Positions 1 to 6,865 of a stretch of DNA of 9,427 bases are shown here, one piece after another. A model generated the notes under the pieces. The model was not told where the DNA came from and did not search any database. It saw only the letters and a program-made list of their open reading frames with translations. Origin of the DNA: Sulfurimonas sp. (lineage in GTDB: Bacteria > Campylobacterota > Campylobacteria > Campylobacterales > Sulfurimonadaceae); contig JAGGWO010000211.1 in NCBI GenBank assembly GCA_021157485.1, positions 1-9,427 of the forward strand. The letters are read 5' to 3'. Each line of letters starts with the position of its first letter. Position 1 is the first letter of the stretch. Made by a program: the position numbers and the translations under genes.

Positions 1-1075
1 TCTCTTCACCTTCAATTTCAAGTTCAATCTTCTTATTTAACTCTCTACTTAAATCACGAATCATTCTAGGGAATTTATTAAATACCTTCCCAATTGGAAG
101 CATTCTTGTTTTCATAACTGCAATTTGTAAGTCAGTTGTTACAAGTGAAACAATAGAAACAACTTGATTTAACTCTTCTAAGAACTCTTCACCCTCGTAA
201 CGCTCTTCAACATCATCATTAATCTTAATAAGTCTATTTTTAGCAAGAACTAGCTCGCCAATAAGATTCATTAAGTGGTCAAGTCTTTTAACATCAACAC
301 GAATAGTCTGCTCAACAGTGGCAGGTGCTCTTTTTGCAGGAGCTGCAGCTTTAGCATCATCACTTGGTGCTTCAGTTTTAACAGCTGCAGGAGGTGGTGG
401 TGGCGGCGGTGGAGCAGCGGGAGTAGGAGTTACTTCGTCCTTAGACTCCTCAGCTTCTTCATCTGGAGCAGGTGGAGCTTCTGGAACACTCTCTCCCGCT
501 GCAATCTTCGCTGCACGTTTAGCTTTATCTTCATCTTGACGTTGATTTAAAAGCTTCTCTATCTCAGCTTCTAAATCATCAGGAGACATATTGTCATAAT
601 CTAAATCATCTTCAGCAACCGGAGCTGCTTCTTCTGCAGCTTCTGGCTCAGCAGCAGGAGCATCTGAAACAGGACTTTCTACTTCTCCCGAACCACCAGC
701 TACTTTATCAAGTCTTGCAACACAAGCAGATACATCAACACCAGCATCTGCACTCGTATCACGAATAACATTGAGAAGTTCTTTCATTAGGTCAATTGAC
801 TCCAACACTACATCCATAATATCTGGAGTAATTATCAAGTCACCATGTCTCGCTTTATTTAAAACATCTTCCATGTGATGTGTCAAATGAGTTAAAACAT
901 CAAAGTTTAAAAATGATGAAGCACCTTTTACAGTATGTGCAACACGGAATATTCCATTGAGAAGCTCTAAGTCCTCTGGAGTATTCTCTAGCTCCACTAA
1001 GTCTTCATCTAGTTTTTCAACCAGTTCAAAAGACTCAACTAAAAAATCCTGTAGTATTTCCTGAAATTCATCCAT
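1..1075 (-). CDS. cheA: Chemotaxis histidine kinase CheA (N-terminal part, cut by left window edge)
   Basis: CheA is the cytoplasmic histidine kinase of the chemoreceptor array and passes phosphate from its HPt domain to response regulators. 358 codons are visible. Residues 1-~115 form the P1/HPt domain with the HTxKGxxxF motif and phospho-accepting His47 (E. coli uses His48). Residues ~125-252 are an acidic Ala/Pro/Glu-rich linker with eight consecutive prolines (222-229) and a charged helix (~163-195). I see no obvious P2 domain there. Residues ~255-325 match the P3 dimerisation helices (VDVKRLDHLMNLIGELVL). The ATPase, CheW-like and any receiver domain lie beyond the edge. The ATG at 1075 follows an AGGAG (1083-1087) that overlaps the cheV stop codon, so it is probably translated with cheV. 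In this phylum CheA usually ends in a receiver domain and is followed by cheW, but neither can be seen here. Confidence 0.97.
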   Translation of the reverse strand, partial: MDEFQEILQDFLVESFELVEKLDEDLVELENTPEDLELLNGIFRVAHTVKGASSFLNFDVLTHLTHHMEDVLNKARHGDLIITPDIMDVVLESIDLMKELLNVIRDTSADAGVDVSACVARLDKVAGGSGEVESPVSDAPAAEPEAAEEAAPVAEDDLDYDNMSPDDLEAEIEKLLNQRQDEDKAKRAAKIAAGESVPEAPPAPDEEAEESKDEVTPTPAAPPPPPPPPAAVKTEAPSDDAKAAAPAKRAPATVEQTIRVDVKRLDHLMNLIGELVLAKNRLIKINDDVEERYEGEEFLEELNQVVSIVSLVTTDLQIAVMKTRMLPIGKVFNKFPRMIRDLSRELNKKIELEIEGEE

Positions 1076-1085
1076 ATTTATACTC

Positions 1086-2024
1086 CTACTTCATATGAGC
1101 ACGAACAACACGTGCTACTTCATCATAAAATGTACTTGCTTCAAACTTAACCAAGTAAGCCTCTCCACCCGCTTCCATACCTCTACCTTCACTAAAATGA
1201 TCACTTATTGATGAATTAAAAACAATTGGAATATTTGCGAACCTTCCATCCTCTTTAACATTTGCTGCAAAGTGAAAACCATCCATTCTTGGCATTTCAA
1301 CATCAGAAATTATTAGTTTTAAGTGCTCAGAAATAGAGTCTCCATATGTATCATAAAGGCCTTCTAATTTTTCTAAACCATCTTGACCATCCATAGCTTC
1401 AACAACTTGGAAGCCCATCTTAATAAGTGCTTCTTTAACAATTCTTCTTGCAGTTGAGCTATCATCAAGAACAAGTGCTAAACCAGAAAACTTCTCTAAC
1501 TCTTGGGGAATGGCATCTACATCTGGAGAGTAAAGACCTAGGTCTTGAACTACACTCTCTAAGTCAAGAATAAGAAGAACATTATCTCCTTCTATCTTTG
1601 TAACACCTGTGATTTTGTTTCCATCTACTGTACTGGAGTTGCTCATAAAAGTTGCTGGTTCTATATCACTCCAGTTAATTCTTCTGATACGTTTTGCTTC
1701 ATGAACAATAAATCCAATTAAAACGTTATTAAACTCAGTAATAATAATTCTTGAACTCTTTTCCAAACCTTCTGGTTCTGTAATACCCATCCATTTAGCT
1801 AAGTTAACAACGGGAATCACAACATCTCTTAAATCAAAAATACCTTCAATAAACTCAGGAGTACTAGGTAGTTCTGTTAAAGCTGGCACACGAATAATTT
1901 CACGTACCTTTGAAACATTTATTCCATAAATACCTTCATATACTTCATCTTCTTGTTGATTTAGTATGCGAAAGTCAACAAGTTCCATCTCATTGGAACC
2001 AACCTTCAGAGAATTGTCATTCAT
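1086..2024 (-). CDS. cheV: Chemotaxis coupling/response protein CheV
   Basis: CheV combines a CheW-like scaffold with a receiver domain. It couples chemoreceptors to CheA and modulates signalling when phosphorylated. The 312-residue length is typical. Residues ~12-165 are the CheW-like domain (GINVSKVREIIR, then a DLRD segment followed by VVNL). Residues ~182-311 are the receiver, with the acidic pair Asp187/Asp188, phospho-acceptor Asp241 in SDVEMPRMDG, Ser271/Ser272 at the usual Thr/Ser position and Lys293. The FNSSIS segment resembles the HSSLS form common in CheV proteins. The ATG start has a strong AAGGAG (2033-2038) inside the end of the upstream gene, leaving a 2-bp gap, and cheA starts 10 bp after the stop. 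This pairing makes a chemotaxis role secure. The receptor it serves cannot be told. Confidence 0.97.
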   Translation of the reverse strand: MNDNSLKVGSNEMELVDFRILNQQEDEVYEGIYGINVSKVREIIRVPALTELPSTPEFIEGIFDLRDVVIPVVNLAKWMGITEPEGLEKSSRIIITEFNNVLIGFIVHEAKRIRRINWSDIEPATFMSNSSTVDGNKITGVTKIEGDNVLLILDLESVVQDLGLYSPDVDAIPQELEKFSGLALVLDDSSTARRIVKEALIKMGFQVVEAMDGQDGLEKLEGLYDTYGDSISEHLKLIISDVEMPRMDGFHFAANVKEDGRFANIPIVFNSSISDHFSEGRGMEAGGEAYLVKFEASTFYDEVARVVRAHMK

Positions 2025-2026
2025 TT

Positions 2027-2755
2027 CTATATCTCCTTAGAGAAAATATTTTCTTCTAATAGTTCTTTATCTTGTAAAGATTTTACAATAAAGTATCTTT
2101 GATTGCAAGCAAAAGCCCCCAAATTTATATATCTAAATTTTTCAAAATCTAGTGAGCTATTTTGATGAAAATGACCCTCTATAAAAAAGTCACATGTAAC
2201 CCGAGAAGAGAGTCGTTTATCTATGAATTCTTTAAAGCCTATAAACTTTTTACAATCATCTTTTTCACTTAAATATCTGTCTAATTTTCTAAGTATATAA
2301 TGATTAAAAAAATTATCTATTGATTTTAAAATAGTGAGTATAGTGCTGTTTCGTATTAGTATTGTATAAATTTTGTAAAAGAAGTCTCCATCAAAATCCC
2401 CATGAGCGAAATAAATAGTTTTATCATTATATTTACATATTATTGGTTGCGATTGTATTGGGAAAACTTTAACTTTTGGAAATAAACTTTGAAGATTAAA
2501 GTCATGATTGCCTTCAAGGTATATTACCTCTATGGAGTCTGCAATATCATTGATTAGTTCTATCATATGAGCGTTTATCTCATGAGTATATTCAACTTCA
2601 CCAAACAGAGCATCAAAGATATCACCCATAAAGATTAGTTGTGTAGGCAGAAGTTTTTTTGAATGTATATCTTTAATTAAGCCTAAGAGTTCAGGTCTTA
2701 AATATGAGTAGTGTGCATCTGCAATTACAAAAGCACCCTCTTTTATTGTTATCAC
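2027..2755 (-). CDS. lpxH: Metallophosphoesterase, likely UDP-2,3-diacylglucosamine diphosphatase (LpxH-like)
   Basis: This is a calcineurin-like binuclear metal phosphoesterase. All expected motifs are present: Asp13/His15 (DAH), Asp45 in GDIFD, Asn83 in GNHD, His118 in AHGD and His195/His197 in GHFH. Length (242) and motif spacing follow E. coli LpxH (240 residues) closely. LpxH hydrolyses UDP-2,3-diacylglucosamine to lipid X in lipid A synthesis at the inner membrane, so that is the best inference. One difference is that classical LpxH has GNRD where this protein has GNHD, which is shared with many other metallophosphoesterases, so the substrate is not certain. The start is a GTG with a weak AAAGAGA upstream. 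No later start would keep the first metal motif. The gene starts 12 bp after the argC stop and ends 2 bp before cheV, placing it in the greA-argC-cheV-cheA run. Confidence 0.85.
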   Translation of the reverse strand: MITIKEGAFVIADAHYSYLRPELLGLIKDIHSKKLLPTQLIFMGDIFDALFGEVEYTHEINAHMIELINDIADSIEVIYLEGNHDFNLQSLFPKVKVFPIQSQPIICKYNDKTIYFAHGDFDGDFFYKIYTILIRNSTILTILKSIDNFFNHYILRKLDRYLSEKDDCKKFIGFKEFIDKRLSSRVTCDFFIEGHFHQNSSLDFEKFRYINLGAFACNQRYFIVKSLQDKELLEENIFSKEI

Positions 2756-2767
2756 ACTTTTCTCTTT

Positions 2768-3778
2768 TTAAGGGACGTAAGCTATATTTGGAATTCCAGC
2801 ACTTTCATCTAATCCCATCATAAGATTTGCATTGACAACCGCTTGAGATGAAGCACCTCTCATTAGATTATCAATCGCACTTGAGATAAAAAGCATATTT
2901 CCTTTACGTTTTACGTAGATGTCACAGAAGTTTGTTCCAGCTACACTTTTCATGTCAACTGGATTTTGAGAAACTCTTACAAACTTTTCATTTTTATAAA
3001 ACTCTTTTAAAAGCTCTACTTCATCAAATTCACCTTCAACTTGAATATAGATAGACGAAATCATTCCACGTGTTAAAGGTACTAAGTGAGGTACAAAATT
3101 CACCTCATCAAAGTCAACATTTAACTTTTTAGCAATCTCTGGAGCGTGTCTGTGCATAAGTGGATTGTATGCAAACAGATTATCATTCACATTTACAAAA
3201 TGCGTAGACTCACTTAGTTTTTTACCTGCACCACTTACACCTGTTTTTGCATCAACAATTATAGGAGTCTTATTTACTCTTCTATCCATAAAAGGCAGAA
3301 GTCCTAAAATAGCAGAAGTTGGAAAACACCCAGGATTTGCAACAAGAGAAGCACTTTTTAACTCTTCACGAAATATTTCAGGAAGTCCATAAACCACGTG
3401 AGCTAAATTATCAACATCTGTATGTTGACAGTAAAACTCTTCATAAATCTTTTGAGGCAGTCTGTAATCAGCTGAAAGGTCAACTACTTTAACACCTTTT
3501 TCAATCAAAGGTTTTACAAATGCCATTGCCGTTTTATGTGGGAGTGCTAAAAAAACAAGTTCACAACTTTTTGCTATCTCACCAATATCTGCTTTTTTAA
3601 CCTCATCTTCACAAACGCCATTAAGAGACGGGTGCAGAGTATTGATAGTTGTACCACCCTCTGAATTTGAAATATAATTGAGATTAAAATGTGGATGATT
3701 CACTAACATTTTCACAAGCTCTAAGCCTGTATATCCTGTAGCGCCTACAATTGCTACATTTATTTTAGTGACACTCAA
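2768..3778 (-). CDS. argC: N-acetyl-gamma-glutamyl-phosphate reductase
   Basis: ArgC reduces N-acetylglutamyl phosphate to the semialdehyde with NADPH, the third step of arginine synthesis in the cytoplasm. The protein has 336 residues, normal for the family. The NADP-binding motif GATGYTG is at residues 12-18, the catalytic cysteine is Cys151 in NPGCFPT, and the active-site histidine segment HRHAPEI lies around residues 209-215. The start codon is inferred to be TTG at 3778. It lies 7 bp after a good AGGAG, and no in-frame ATG or GTG precedes the glycine-rich motif. That start overlaps the last 14 bases of greA, so translation is probably coupled. ArgC stands here without other arginine genes, so it is a scattered biosynthetic gene rather than part of an arg operon. 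Confidence 0.97.
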   Translation of the reverse strand: MSVTKINVAIVGATGYTGLELVKMLVNHPHFNLNYISNSEGGTTINTLHPSLNGVCEDEVKKADIGEIAKSCELVFLALPHKTAMAFVKPLIEKGVKVVDLSADYRLPQKIYEEFYCQHTDVDNLAHVVYGLPEIFREELKSASLVANPGCFPTSAILGLLPFMDRRVNKTPIIVDAKTGVSGAGKKLSESTHFVNVNDNLFAYNPLMHRHAPEIAKKLNVDFDEVNFVPHLVPLTRGMISSIYIQVEGEFDEVELLKEFYKNEKFVRVSQNPVDMKSVAGTNFCDIYVKRKGNMLFISSAIDNLMRGASSQAVVNANLMMGLDESAGIPNIAYVP

Positions 3779-4262
3779 AGATAATCTCCTGATATTTCAC
3801 TTCATCAATCTCGAACTCTTTACTTCCACCAGGAAGAGTAACTTTAACTTCATCACCCTCTTCTTTTCCAAGTAATTGTTTTGCTAAAGGTGAACCAAAT
3901 GAGATAAGTCCCACATCCGGATTTGATTCGCAACCTCCAACTATTGTGTAAGTTACCTCTTCATCAGAATCCATATCTGTCATAACGACAGTTGAGCCAA
4001 AACTAATCTTTGCATGTTCAAGTTCACTTGGGTCAACAATCTGAGAATTGCCAAGTATCCCTTGCAAATCTGCTAAACGATTATCTATATTTTTTTGCAT
4101 CTCTTTTGCTGCGTGATACTCTGCGTTTTCTTTTAAATCACCATGTTCTAATGCTTCTTCTATATCTTTGACACATTGTGGACGTTTCACTTGCTTTAAA
4201 TCTTTTACTTCAGCTTGTAACTTTTCATAACCGAAAAGTGTCATTGGCTCTACTTTTTGCAT
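3765..4262 (-). CDS. greA: Transcription elongation factor GreA
   Basis: GreA enters the secondary channel of backtracked RNA polymerase and stimulates cleavage of the extruded RNA 3' end. The 165-residue length fits the family. Residues 1-~77 form the antiparallel coiled coil. Its tip carries the GDLKENAEYHAAKE segment with Asp42 and Glu45, equivalent to the catalytic Asp41/Glu44 of E. coli. The C-terminal FKBP-like domain (~82-160) includes the SPLAKQLLGKEEGDEV segment. The ATG at 4262 has AAGAGA (4270-4275) at a 7-base distance and lies about 28 bases downstream of an extended -10 promoter. It appears to be the first gene of the greA-argC-lpxH-cheV-cheA unit. Its last 14 bases overlap argC. 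Confidence 0.97.
   Translation of the reverse strand: MQKVEPMTLFGYEKLQAEVKDLKQVKRPQCVKDIEEALEHGDLKENAEYHAAKEMQKNIDNRLADLQGILGNSQIVDPSELEHAKISFGSTVVMTDMDSDEEVTYTIVGGCESNPDVGLISFGSPLAKQLLGKEEGDEVKVTLPGGSKEFEIDEVKYQEIIFECH
3786..3790 (-). promoter_or_regulatory. Ribosome binding site fixing the TTG start of argC
   Basis: An AGGAG sits inside the end of greA, 7 bases before the TTG at 3778. It is the main reason for choosing this rare start codon, since the first in-frame alternatives would remove the NADP-binding motif. Confidence 0.7.
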
Positions 4263-4296
4263 AATTTATTCTCTTTTACATAATTTTTATTAAGAG

Positions 4297-4305
4297 ATTA
4301 TAGCA
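4297..4305 (-). promoter_or_regulatory. Extended -10 promoter for the greA-argC-lpxH-cheV-cheA unit
   Basis: Read leftward, TGC precedes a perfect TATAAT at 4302-4297, an extended -10 element of the type common in Campylobacterota, where -35 boxes are poorly conserved. A start of transcription near 4290 would leave a leader of about 28 bases before the greA ATG. The element lies in the 51-bp gap after the diguanylate cyclase gene and within a near-palindrome. No convincing -35 box is seen (TTGAGG lies 19 bases away). Confidence 0.6.
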
Positions 4306-4319
4306 AAATTTTACTATAA
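4298..4319. repeat. 22-bp near-palindrome over the cyclase stop codon and the greA -10 box
   Basis: The arms TTATAG and CTATAA flank a central AAAATTTT, so 20 of 22 positions are symmetric, and the single unmatched pair would be a G-U wobble in RNA. It covers the stop codon of the diguanylate cyclase and most of the greA -10 element. It could be an operator or a weak hairpin. No proper U-tract follows on either strand, so a classical terminator is unlikely. Such AT-rich symmetry can also arise by chance. Confidence 0.4.
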
Positions 4320-6224
4320 GACCTCAACTCTGTTCCTTCCACCCTCTTTTGCTTTGTATAAAGCGTCATCACATCTTTTAAACATCGTATCTTGTGTATC
4401 ATCACTTTTAAACTCTGTAACTCCAAAACTTGCAGTAACCTTACCAGCTGTTTCATGCTCTAACTCAGAGATACTCTCTCTTATCTTTTCTAATACTATT
4501 TTTGCTTGGAGTACATCTGTCTCTTTAAAGAGTATTATAAACTCCTCACCACCCCATCTTGCAAATACATCAGTTTGTCTAATACTCTCTTGGACATGAG
4601 TTGCTAACATTATCAATACTTCATCACCTACTAAATGTCCATAAGTATCATTAAAATTTTTAAACTTGTCAATGTCTAAAACAGCCAAAGAGAAATACCT
4701 ATGATACCTTTGTGCATTTTCTATCTCTACGCTAATAATCTCATCAAATTTATATCTGTTATAAACAGATGTTAAACCATCATAGTAAGCTTTTTTTTCT
4801 GTTTTTGCATACTCTTCTTTAAGTATTGTTATATCAGTTAGAGTAACTAGGTAATCATCATAATGTTGATAATCTATCTGCACAGTATCTATTTTAAAAA
4901 CTTTAGTAGAAAAATGTTTATCCATAATTGAAACAATTCTCTCATTTTCTGGAGTTCTTTGAATAAGTCCTATAAAGCTCTCATCATCTTCTAACAACTC
5001 CCTATGTAAATATCCATCAGAGACAATAAACATATCTAAAATATTTTTATTATACTCATTTGAGTGTTTAATATTTAACAACTCTTTAAACTTTTTATTT
5101 GAAAATACAATCTCTTTAAAGTTTGTTATAAATATAATATCTTCGGTTGTTGAGAGTACCTCATTTAGTAAGTTATGCTCTTTCTTTATTATCTCTTTTG
5201 AGTTCATCTCTTTATAAATCAAATATACAAATAGTATCAAAACAAAAAAGAGTGCTATTCTAATATACAAACCGGTCTCTAAAGTTAAAGCTATAAACTC
5301 ACTTCTTTCATAAGAGACCAACCAAGCGGATGTAGTGTTATTTAAATTTTGAATGGGGATAAAAGAGAGTACATTGATTTTATCTTTATATTTTAGATAT
5401 GTACTAAATGGTTTCTCATTTTCAATACCTTTAACTACTTCATCTTTTACAGCTGCTATACTTTTAGCATTTTCTGTAATACACTTATCTACAGTATGTT
5501 TGGAAGTATCCAATGTAACCATATAATCATCGTGTTCAGCACTTGAAAAATATTTTAAAACTAAATCATCCCTTGCCCATGTTTTAGCATCGAATATATT
5601 TTTATTTACTAAAAAGTGCGTATGAATATGGCTTATATCATTCAAGTACTTTTGAAAGCTATCACTAGAAAAAGAGACTTCCATTGCACCTATATGGTTG
5701 CCCTTTTCATCAAAAATTGGAAAAGTATTTCTAAAACCATGAGCAACACGACCCTGAACAAATCCTCTAACTGGCTTTTTAAATTGATTCACATATTTAA
5801 AGTCAGCCCTTATATCTGTTAAATCATCTCCAAATTTAGACGGTTTATGCATTCTTAAAAAGGATTCATTGTTTGGCAAGACAAATTGATATTGTAAAAC
5901 ATCTTTGAGTTTTATAATTTCATACTTCTCTTGAAGAAGTTTGTAAAGCTGTTTTCTTAGAAGTTTTTTCTGCTGTGCATCAGCACTATTTGCTGCTTTG
6001 ATTATCTCAACAAAACCGTTTAGTTGCAATGTTGACATATATATCGTCTTAGCAGTTACCATTTGAGAGTGTAAAAGTATCTCATAATGTGTTTGCAATC
6101 TTTTGAGATTATCTTCTAAAACTATATCTATTCTCTGTTGTTCATTAGTTTTTGTAACAAAATAGTTAATAGTATTAGCCACTATAAATAGTAAAAATAG
6201 TAAAATTATCTGTTTGATTTTCAT
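4314..6224 (-). CDS. Membrane-bound diguanylate cyclase with dCache sensor, PAS-like and GGDEF domains
   Basis: This is a sensor enzyme predicted to make cyclic di-GMP from two GTP. Of 636 residues, a membrane helix is at ~5-23. A periplasmic region (~24-315) contains SFLRMHKPSKFGDDL (121-135) and a following NTFPIFDEKG segment, which I associate with the dCache_3 type of double Cache domain. A second membrane helix is at ~317-338 and a PAS-like domain at ~350-470. The GGDEF domain (~478-636) has DLT, metal Asp517, Asn525/Asp526 and an intact GGEEF at 558-562. An RxxD inhibitory site (549-552) lies five residues before GGEEF, so product feedback is expected. There is no EAL domain. The ATG is supported by the membrane helix directly after it, although no clear Shine-Dalgarno sequence is seen. 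It lies 25 bp after a small unknown gene. The ligand is unknown. Confidence 0.93.
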   Translation of the reverse strand: MKIKQIILLFLLFIVANTINYFVTKTNEQQRIDIVLEDNLKRLQTHYEILLHSQMVTAKTIYMSTLQLNGFVEIIKAANSADAQQKKLLRKQLYKLLQEKYEIIKLKDVLQYQFVLPNNESFLRMHKPSKFGDDLTDIRADFKYVNQFKKPVRGFVQGRVAHGFRNTFPIFDEKGNHIGAMEVSFSSDSFQKYLNDISHIHTHFLVNKNIFDAKTWARDDLVLKYFSSAEHDDYMVTLDTSKHTVDKCITENAKSIAAVKDEVVKGIENEKPFSTYLKYKDKINVLSFIPIQNLNNTTSAWLVSYERSEFIALTLETGLYIRIALFFVLILFVYLIYKEMNSKEIIKKEHNLLNEVLSTTEDIIFITNFKEIVFSNKKFKELLNIKHSNEYNKNILDMFIVSDGYLHRELLEDDESFIGLIQRTPENERIVSIMDKHFSTKVFKIDTVQIDYQHYDDYLVTLTDITILKEEYAKTEKKAYYDGLTSVYNRYKFDEIISVEIENAQRYHRYFSLAVLDIDKFKNFNDTYGHLVGDEVLIMLATHVQESIRQTDVFARWGGEEFIILFKETDVLQAKIVLEKIRESISELEHETAGKVTASFGVTEFKSDDTQDTMFKRCDDALYKAKEGGRNRVEVL

Positions 6225-6249
6225 ATGTATTATGATACTACTATAAAGC

Positions 6250-6501
6250 TTAAATCTTTTTCATAGCAGAAAGGTCAAATCTAATGGTTTCTTTTTCACA
6301 CTTTATAGTGACTATACAGGCATTTTTAGTCACCTCTTTCACATCTAAAATATTCTCAAGGAGAGTTGTCGAAGTTTGCGTTTGTGGATCATAAGCTTTC
6401 AATATATTATCTTCAACTATAAAAAATCGTCCACCTCCACAACCATCTCCTATAATCCCCTCGCATACTAAAGGTGAATCTAAATCAAAACCATCCATCA
6501 T
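6250..6501 (-). CDS. Small hypothetical protein (83 aa), overlaps the upstream gene
   Basis: I do not recognise this protein. It is 83 residues long, has no membrane helix or signal peptide, and begins with two consecutive methionines. Cysteines are at 13, 21, 62 and 68, the first two around a glycine-rich stretch (GDGCGGG). The middle (FFIVEDNILKAYDPQTQT) and end (CIVTIKCEKETIRFDLS) look like alternating beta strands, as in a propeller blade or small beta domain. The start has AGAGGA (6510-6515) at an 8-base distance inside the preceding gene, which it overlaps by 17 bases in another frame, so it is probably translated by coupling. It could also be the C-terminal half of a protein made by frameshifting from that gene. 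The cyclase gene follows after 25 bp. Confidence 0.7.
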   Translation of the reverse strand: MMDGFDLDSPLVCEGIIGDGCGGGRFFIVEDNILKAYDPQTQTSTTLLENILDVKEVTKNACIVTIKCEKETIRFDLSAMKKI

Positions 6502-6865
6502 CTAAACAATCCTCTTTTGCTTCTTGTAAAAATTCTTTGTAGTCACTTGAGTTTTTATCCAGTGCTATATACTCATCATGTGTGTATGTTTTAAAAGTTG
6601 TATCATCTAAGCACTTACAAAGTTTCATATCATTTGTATTACTACAGTGTGAAAGCATCACTTGTTTTTGCTCTTCCTCCCAACCCATATAACTATTATA
6701 ATATGGATAAAGTGCCCAAATTGCAAAGCCAATCGTTAATACTATATTTATAATATACTCTTTTTTCTTTGTCTCTATATATTTTTTAATGTCGTATGAG
6801 ATTAAAATTATAAAAACTATCTCAAGAGCTATATTAAACCAGTCACTATCTAAAAAATCAAACAT
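6485..6865 (-). CDS. Hypothetical two-helix membrane protein with a four-cysteine tail (126 aa)
   Basis: I do not recognise a family. Residues ~9-26 and ~37-56 are hydrophobic helices joined by a strongly basic loop (KKYIETKKK). By the positive-inside rule that loop is cytoplasmic and both ends face the periplasm. The tail (~57-126) is acidic and carries Cys74, Cys83, Cys85 and Cys120, which could form disulfides or bind a metal. The ATG at 6865 follows the stop of the ThiF-family gene with no gap and has AAGGAA upstream, so both are in one transcript. The 3' end overlaps the 83-residue gene by 17 bases, and its final codons are UUU UGA. Function is unknown. The topology is inferred from sequence only. 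Confidence 0.75.
   Translation of the reverse strand: MFDFLDSDWFNIALEIVFIILISYDIKKYIETKKKEYIINIVLTIGFAIWALYPYYNSYMGWEEEQKQVMLSHCSNTNDMKLCKCLDDTTFKTYTHDEYIALDKNSSDYKEFLQEAKEDCLDDGWF
6510..6515 (-). promoter_or_regulatory. Ribosome binding site of the 83-aa gene
   Basis: AGAGGA lies within the last codons of the upstream 126-residue gene and 8 bases before the ATG at 6501. It supports independent initiation of the downstream reading frame despite the 17-base overlap. Confidence 0.6.

Noticed and set aside
275..550. Two plus-strand open frames, one encoding a glycine-rich peptide
   Set aside because: They lie antisense to the GC-rich Ala/Pro linker of cheA. The poly-glycine is just the reverse reading of the poly-proline codons, and no ribosome binding site is seen.
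3165..3392. Plus-strand open frame of 75 codons
   Set aside because: It is antisense to the conserved catalytic-cysteine region of argC, with no recognisable domain.
4354..4599. Plus-strand open frame of 81 codons
   Set aside because: It is antisense to the GGDEF domain, whose motifs prove the minus-strand reading.
5616..5822. Plus-strand open frame of 68 codons
   Set aside because: It is antisense to the dCache region of the cyclase. Nothing supports its expression.
6225..6249. Separate promoter for the diguanylate cyclase
   Set aside because: The 25-bp gap contains TATAGT- and CATAAT-like hexamers, but in such AT-rich DNA they are not convincing, and read-through from the upstream genes is simpler.
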